Shown here: positions 31,536 to 35,957 of the stretch, piece by piece | How the letters are laid out: every line of letters starts with the position of its first letter | Position numbering within the stretch: position 1 is the first letter of the stretch | Assembly: GCA_030833845.1 (NCBI GenBank) | Contig: JAURGK010000024.1 | Coordinates: forward strand, 1 to 35,957 | Direction: 5' to 3' | Length of the DNA stretch: 35,957 nucleotides | DNA from: Crocinitomicaceae bacterium | GTDB lineage: Bacteria; Bacteroidota; Bacteroidia; Flavobacteriales_D; Crocinitomicaceae | The notes under the pieces: model-generated | Database searches by the model: none | The model's input: only the letters and a program-made list of their open reading frames with translations | Told to the model about the DNA's origin: nothing | Translations under genes and position numbers: made by a program

Positions 31536-34500
31536 TTATCTGATAAGAGTTACGTTTCCTTTGATGATATTTTCTAGTCCACCTACACAAGTGGCCTGCA
31601 GGTAGTAATCATAGACATCCGGATCAAGCAACTTTCCATTAAAAGTTCCATCCCAGCCTTCAGTCAAGTTAGAGGTTTCCCATACCAATTCGCCCCAACG
31701 GTCATAGACCCTGAAAATAAAAGTTTCTATGAACGGGCCACGCACATAGAGTTTATCATTGTGCCCGTCCTTATTTGGCGAAAAGGCATTAGGCACAAAA
31801 ACAAAAGGCGCACCACAGATGCTATCGGCTACTTTGATGAGGACTGTGTCCGTACCAAAACAGGTTCCATCCGAAACGGTCAGCGTGTAGATCGTGGTTT
31901 GATCAAGGGTGGCTTGTGGGGCAGAAATACTTGGGTTCGACAGGCCCAATGTGGGTGTCCAGGAGTAAGAATACGCACCAATGGGCAGCCCTGTAAGTTG
32001 TGAACTTTCATTAGGTAAAATAATCGTAGGCGAGGCGCTGGCACTCACAGCAAGTGGATTCAATGAAGAAACATTGATGAATATTGAATCTTGCAAGACA
32101 CAATTTTGCGAGGTCAAAACCTCGACAAACACATATTGAGGGGTGTTGAGTTGCACGGTGGCATTCGGTAAATTCGATTGACCGACGATGAGACTAATTG
32201 GTGACCACTGTATGGACTGTGCCATCGTGGAGCCAGTTAAAAGCAATTCAAACGGTAGCTCACTACAAACCAAATTTGGGCCCGCGATAAACAAGGAATC
32301 TGATAAAACAAGGATTTGAATGCTGTCTTGGGTCATACAATAGCCAGAGGAAATTTGAAGGTAATACCATCCTGAAGCAGGATCAATAAGCGACAATTCG
32401 GGGCTGTTGGCTGTATTCAAAGTGTCGAGAAATTGATTGGAACTTGACCACAATATTTGGCTTGGCACACCACTAATGGCCGGAGAAATGAGGGTGTCTT
32501 GAGAAGTACACAAGGTGATTAAATTCTCTAGAGTAATTCCAAGACTAGGGCCCACATTAATTTGAATGCTCTGCTCAGCAGAACCCAAACAGATAGAATC
32601 CGAGATGGACAAATTAATGATGTAAGAGCCCGGTTGCGTATAGCTAATGGTTGGATTCAAGGTAGTGCTGTCTTGCTCACCATTGCCAAAATCCCAGAGA
32701 AATGAGCTTGTGAGTGTAGAATTATTCTCTAGGGTGATGGTTAGTGGGGCACAACCCGCACTATCAGAGATTGAAAATGAAGCAAGTATGGGGAAATCAA
32801 ATTGAATAAAAGTTGAGTCTAGAGCACTACAAAAGCCGTTGCTGGCTTGACAATAATACCATCCACCAGTAGAAATAAGAATATTTGATTGCTCGGGTGC
32901 ATTTAGTGGATTACTGAGGTTGTTCTGTGCTGACCAAACATAGGTGGTTGCAGTGCCTTGGGTATCGGCATTGAGCATAAAAGGTGCGGAATTACACAAA
33001 TTGATTGTATCTGGCAAATTCAAATAAATAGAATCTAGCACCAAGATTTGAATTTGAGCTGTATCGGTGAGTAAACAAACACTATCCGTCACATATAAAA
33101 ATACCTCGTAAGTTCCAGGGTTCGTATATATGACAGTGGGGTTAAAAATAAGGCTGGTAGTATCTCCATTGCCGAAGTCCCAAAGGTAGGCATCACCTTG
33201 AGTGGAATTGTTTTGAAAAGTAACAGTTAAATCTTGGCAACCTTGCAAGTTAGAGCTGGTAAATTGAGCGCTAGGAATGAGTTGAAAATCAAATTTAAAC
33301 ACCAAGTTATTACAATTATTACTGTTGTTCGTATTGGACCAAGCCCCTGCAGAAGTTGGAAAATCAGATTGCCCTCCACAACCACCACAAACCGATTGGT
33401 ATACTACGCCATTTTTATCGAATCGAGAAGTTCCGCCATCTACGTGCTCATGCGCAATTGGGCCGCCTAAATATGATGCATACAACAATCCGGAAAAATT
33501 CTGTTGCAGTACCATTAAATAAAAATCAAAACCGGTGGTTGTAGATTGAAAGGCATTGGCAGTGACAGGCATACCGCTCAGGGGTGTAGCCTGTAATATA
33601 TTGGCCCCCCATCCTGAAATATAAATATTGCCGCAAATATCCACTAAAAAAGCTGCTGGTGAAATATTGATTTGTGAGGAGCCATTGCCTATAACCGTTG
33701 AGGCCATATTGGTGGTGAGTGCTGCATTGAGTTTGATGACAAACTGACTGCTGCCTGGATTGCTGTAAATAGCGTTATTCACCGAAAAGCCACCCCCTGT
33801 AGCTTGGCCTAGCAAGAAAATATAATTGTTGCGATCAATTTCTACAAAAAAGACTTGATCATAGTTGGAGGTGCCAATATAACTTGCTTTTTGAATTGCA
33901 TTACCAATGGCATTGAGTTTAACCACAAAACCGTCAGTCTTGCCACCGTTGTAAGTACTTTGAAAAGCAGCTGCAGTGCCTGATAAATTATTGGACCCCG
34001 TACCTCCGGCAAATACTATGGCACCCAAGGTGTCTACCTTCAAAGAATAAGCCGCATCGTCCTTATTTCCACCATAGAACGAAGAAAATTGCAAGGCCGA
34101 AAAACTTGAATTCAATTTAAATACAACCGCATCTTGACCAAAGCTTTTGTTGGCTTGAAATGGCGACTGTGTTGGGAAATTTGAAGAACGACTGCAGCTT
34201 GCTACCAATACGTCTCCGCCTGGATCAATGTATATTTCCCCTCTAAATTGATCTCCGTAGTTGGTAGTTAATGAGTCATAGGCAGCGACGCTGTTGTAAG
34301 GCAAGCCAAGCGTTCTATAATTGACGCCGTCATTGGCCGTGCCTCCTAGATAGGTGGAAGCCAATAAATCTTGACCATTGGCACTTAATTTTGAAATGTA
34401 AATATCGGTCCCTTGGGCACCGAAATAGACCCCATTGAAATAAAAATTAGTATTGGCCACACCACCTGAATGGGTTGTCTGAAGCGCACCTGCCGTGGTA

Positions 34501-35576
34501 GGAAAATCTGTACTTGAGGTGGCACCAAATAAGTAGATGTTATTGAGCGAATCACAAACTAAACTATGAGCTGTTTCGGTGCCCTGAAAGTTATCTCCTC
34601 CACCCAAGAATGAGGACCAAAGCATGGTAGTACCGTCGGGGGCATATCGGGTTACAAATACATCAGTAATACCGTAGGCGCCAGCAATGGCGTTAAAATT
34701 AGAATTCACATCAAAGCTAGATAGACTAGGCAGCGGAAAATTATTACCATAGACCATTCCTGCTGCGTATGCAGAACCATCGTTACCGTAAGTGGCTGTC
34801 ATTCCAAAATTATCAGAGTTGGCACCATTGTAAGTGGCAAATACCAAAACCGGATCAATCCACAAGGGAAGATCCACGTTGTATTCACCGAGCTGATAAC
34901 CAAAGTTCCCATTGGGCTTCTCAATGTATACACAAGAGACGAGCTTGCGCTCGCCGCCAACAACTTGATATGCCACGGGGCTTTGCTCTAAGATTTGCCC
35001 AATTGGGGTGGTAAGCCGTAAAGCCCCTTTTTTAATTTGCACTGCTTGTGCGCCTAAATATGACCATTCAATAAGTTCGGGGTTAGCACCAGCCAGAAGT
35101 TCAAAGGTATATTTGTATTGCCCATTGTCCACATTCCAGTGCATTGTCATCAAGGGATAATAAGAAGGATATTCCAAAGCTTCATAGGCCCCGACCCCGC
35201 TAGCCCATTTAGAATCATCTTTGCCATGAAAAAAATGATAGCTGTATTTTTTCGGATCTTGCTTCTGAGGAGTTGACTTTACATTGGCGCCATGAAATTG
35301 TTGACAAATCAAGTAACTCTGGATATTTGGATTTTCAATGACCTCTTGATGGTGGTGCGCGCGCTCAAGATGAGAAAAGTCAGTGAGTTGATAAACAATA
35401 CGGTCAGCACCCAACCAAATTTTTGCCGCACCATCCTTGGCCATGAATTGAACATCGCTCGGCCACTGCCCTTTGTTTTCGACAAATTCTTGACCCTGAA
35501 ACTGAGCATATAGCGCTACTTTTGAAAGTAAGCAGATATGTACAAAAAATAATATCCGGTTGATCCAAGAATTCAT
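31536..35576 (-). CDS. Giant T9SS protein with SBBP-type propeller, PKD modules and type B sorting domain
   Basis: A 1346-residue exported protein. Signal peptide 1-24 (ending ALYAQ) is followed by a DUF7948 domain (about 28-245; FVENKGQWPSDVQFMAKDG), then a long SBBP-type beta-propeller region (about 250-765) with repeating stretches such as FLGGGDNFQ, YLGGTANDG and FYGGNKDDAAYSLKVD. Two PKD domains follow (about 773-855 and 930-1003; both contain LWDFGNG), each preceding an Ig-like module whose key is a GWYYCQASNGFC-like or GWYYLQISSGYC-like turn. The end is the gliding-motility-associated type B sorting domain (about 1255-1346; FVPNAFSPNKDGHND, FRVYDRWGELVWET, GWDGTFNGK). It is probably secreted and surface-exposed; type B domains need specific PorP/SprF-like partners. 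No enzyme motif was seen. Confidence 0.9.
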   Translation of the reverse strand: MNSWINRILFFVHICLLSKVALYAQFQGQEFVENKGQWPSDVQFMAKDGAAKIWLGADRIVYQLTDFSHLERAHHHQEVIENPNIQSYLICQQFHGANVKSTPQKQDPKKYSYHFFHGKDDSKWASGVGAYEALEYPSYYPLMTMHWNVDNGQYKYTFELLAGANPELIEWSYLGAQAVQIKKGALRLTTPIGQILEQSPVAYQVVGGERKLVSCVYIEKPNGNFGYQLGEYNVDLPLWIDPVLVFATYNGANSDNFGMTATYGNDGSAYAAGMVYGNNFPLPSLSSFDVNSNFNAIAGAYGITDVFVTRYAPDGTTMLWSSFLGGGDNFQGTETAHSLVCDSLNNIYLFGATSSTDFPTTAGALQTTHSGGVANTNFYFNGVYFGAQGTDIYISKLSANGQDLLASTYLGGTANDGVNYRTLGLPYNSVAAYDSLTTNYGDQFRGEIYIDPGGDVLVASCSRSSNFPTQSPFQANKSFGQDAVVFKLNSSFSALQFSSFYGGNKDDAAYSLKVDTLGAIVFAGGTGSNNLSGTAAAFQSTYNGGKTDGFVVKLNAIGNAIQKASYIGTSNYDQVFFVEIDRNNYIFLLGQATGGGFSVNNAIYSNPGSSQFVIKLNAALTTNMASTVIGNGSSQINISPAAFLVDICGNIYISGWGANILQATPLSGMPVTANAFQSTTTGFDFYLMVLQQNFSGLLYASYLGGPIAHEHVDGGTSRFDKNGVVYQSVCGGCGGQSDFPTSAGAWSNTNNSNNCNNLVFKFDFQLIPSAQFTSSNLQGCQDLTVTFQNNSTQGDAYLWDFGNGDTTSLIFNPTVIYTNPGTYEVFLYVTDSVCLLTDTAQIQILVLDSIYLNLPDTINLCNSAPFMLNADTQGTATTYVWSAQNNLSNPLNAPEQSNILISTGGWYYCQASNGFCSALDSTFIQFDFPILASFSISDSAGCAPLTITLENNSTLTSSFLWDFGNGEQDSTTLNPTISYTQPGSYIINLSISDSICLGSAEQSIQINVGPSLGITLENLITLCTSQDTLISPAISGVPSQILWSSSNQFLDTLNTANSPELSLIDPASGWYYLQISSGYCMTQDSIQILVLSDSLFIAGPNLVCSELPFELLLTGSTMAQSIQWSPISLIVGQSNLPNATVQLNTPQYVFVEVLTSQNCVLQDSIFINVSSLNPLAVSASASPTIILPNESSQLTGLPIGAYSYSWTPTLGLSNPSISAPQATLDQTTIYTLTVSDGTCFGTDTVLIKVADSICGAPFVFVPNAFSPNKDGHNDKLYVRGPFIETFIFRVYDRWGELVWETSNLTEGWDGTFNGKLLDPDVYDYYLQATCVGGLENIIKGNVTLIR

Positions 35577-35633
35577 CTATGCTAAGTTAAGCATTTCAAC
35601 TAATTTTGTGTGTAGCCCTCCATCATCTATGTT

Positions 35634-35957
35634 ATGAATAATAGAATTTGCCAACTCTTCCAGATAAAATACCCATTGATCCAAGGTGGCATGATTTGGT
35701 GTGCCGGTTGGGAACTTGCATCGGCAGTTTCAAATGCCGGTGGGCTTGGGGTTTTGGGTGCCGGTTCCATGTACCCAGAAGTACTAGAGGCACAAATTCT
35801 CAAATGCAAAGCTGCAACCACAAAACCTTTTGGGGTGAATTTGCCTCTACTCTATCCAAATATTGAAAAGCATATTCAAACCATCATCAAGCACCAAGTA
35901 CCTATCGTTTTTACGAGCGCGGGCAATCCCAAAACCTGGACACAAACCTTAAAAAAT
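35634..35957 (+). CDS. Nitronate monooxygenase / NPD-family flavoprotein (3' end outside window)
   Basis: The first 108 codons of a plus-strand gene running off the right edge. The sequence matches the start of the nitronate monooxygenase/2-nitropropane dioxygenase family, which uses FMN on a TIM barrel: KYPLIQGGMIWCAGWELASAV (here shown in part), NAGGLGVLGAGS, and KPFGVNLPL with PIVFTSAGNP. The same fold includes the enoyl-ACP reductase FabK, and the N-terminal fragment cannot separate the two. The ATG at 35634 begins MNNRICQLF. A TAATTTTG at 35601-35608 fits the -7 consensus but a -33 partner is missing. It is divergent from the giant T9SS gene with 57 bases between. Confidence 0.88.
   Translation, partial: MNNRICQLFQIKYPLIQGGMIWCAGWELASAVSNAGGLGVLGAGSMYPEVLEAQILKCKAATTKPFGVNLPLLYPNIEKHIQTIIKHQVPIVFTSAGNPKTWTQTLKN

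Overview
The window is a compact chromosomal segment of a bacterium in phylum Bacteroidota, most likely the Flavobacteriales. Four large exported proteins end in type IX secretion (T9SS) sorting domains: three type A, and one type B, the 'gliding motility-associated' C-terminal domain. Two intergenic regions match the Bacteroidota promoter TTTG-N19-TAnnTTTG. Start codons lack strong Shine-Dalgarno sequences, and a bacillithiol gene (bshA) is present. Genes abut or overlap by 1-25 bases, and no gene-free stretch exceeds about 175 bases. I saw no rRNA, tRNA, CRISPR array, prophage, transposase or attachment site.

Layout, left to right. (1) 1-396 is the edge of a DUF1295 membrane protein on the minus strand. 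(2) 501-3693, plus strand: an AlkB-like dioxygenase, ribD, a DUF4159 protein and a small T9SS cargo, probably one operon. (3) 3690-7059, minus strand: CBS-ACT protein, NAD kinase, an FKBP and a cyclophilin-FKBP fusion with a histidine-rich tail. (4) pdxJ on plus, converging on a minus cluster read as carB, polyprenyl diphosphate synthase, a MORN-type lipoprotein, dnaG, mscS. (5) An alpha/beta hydrolase and dnaK on minus, separated by a strong terminator. (6) On plus, from a palindrome-covered promoter: a DUF983 zinc-ribbon membrane protein and a Crp/Fnr regulator, then two large T9SS cargo genes (SprB-type repeat protein and CotH-family protein). (7) A tightly overlapping minus operon: outer-membrane barrel protein, bshA, elbB, meaB. 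(8) folD and a small S4-domain gene on plus. (9) A 1346-residue type B T9SS protein followed 2 bases later by an M42 aminopeptidase, on minus. (10) The 5' part of a nitronate monooxygenase-like gene at the right edge.

Most genes are core metabolism and information processing (riboflavin, pyridoxal phosphate, NADP, pyrimidine/arginine precursor, isoprenoid, folate, bacillithiol, primase, Hsp70), interleaved with envelope and secretion cargo. The window does not hold an obvious mobile defence or biosynthetic island. The parts most worth attention are architectural: a lamin-tail domain in the CotH protein split by an insert whose two halves look circularly permuted, the cyclophilin-FKBP fusion with a SlyD-like tail next to a second FKBP, a DnaG whose zinc ligands are mostly gone, a CarB lacking its allosteric domain, and a promoter covered by two perfect inverted repeats upstream of a cysteine-bearing Crp/Fnr regulator. 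Functions are assigned from motif recognition by eye; no database search was run.
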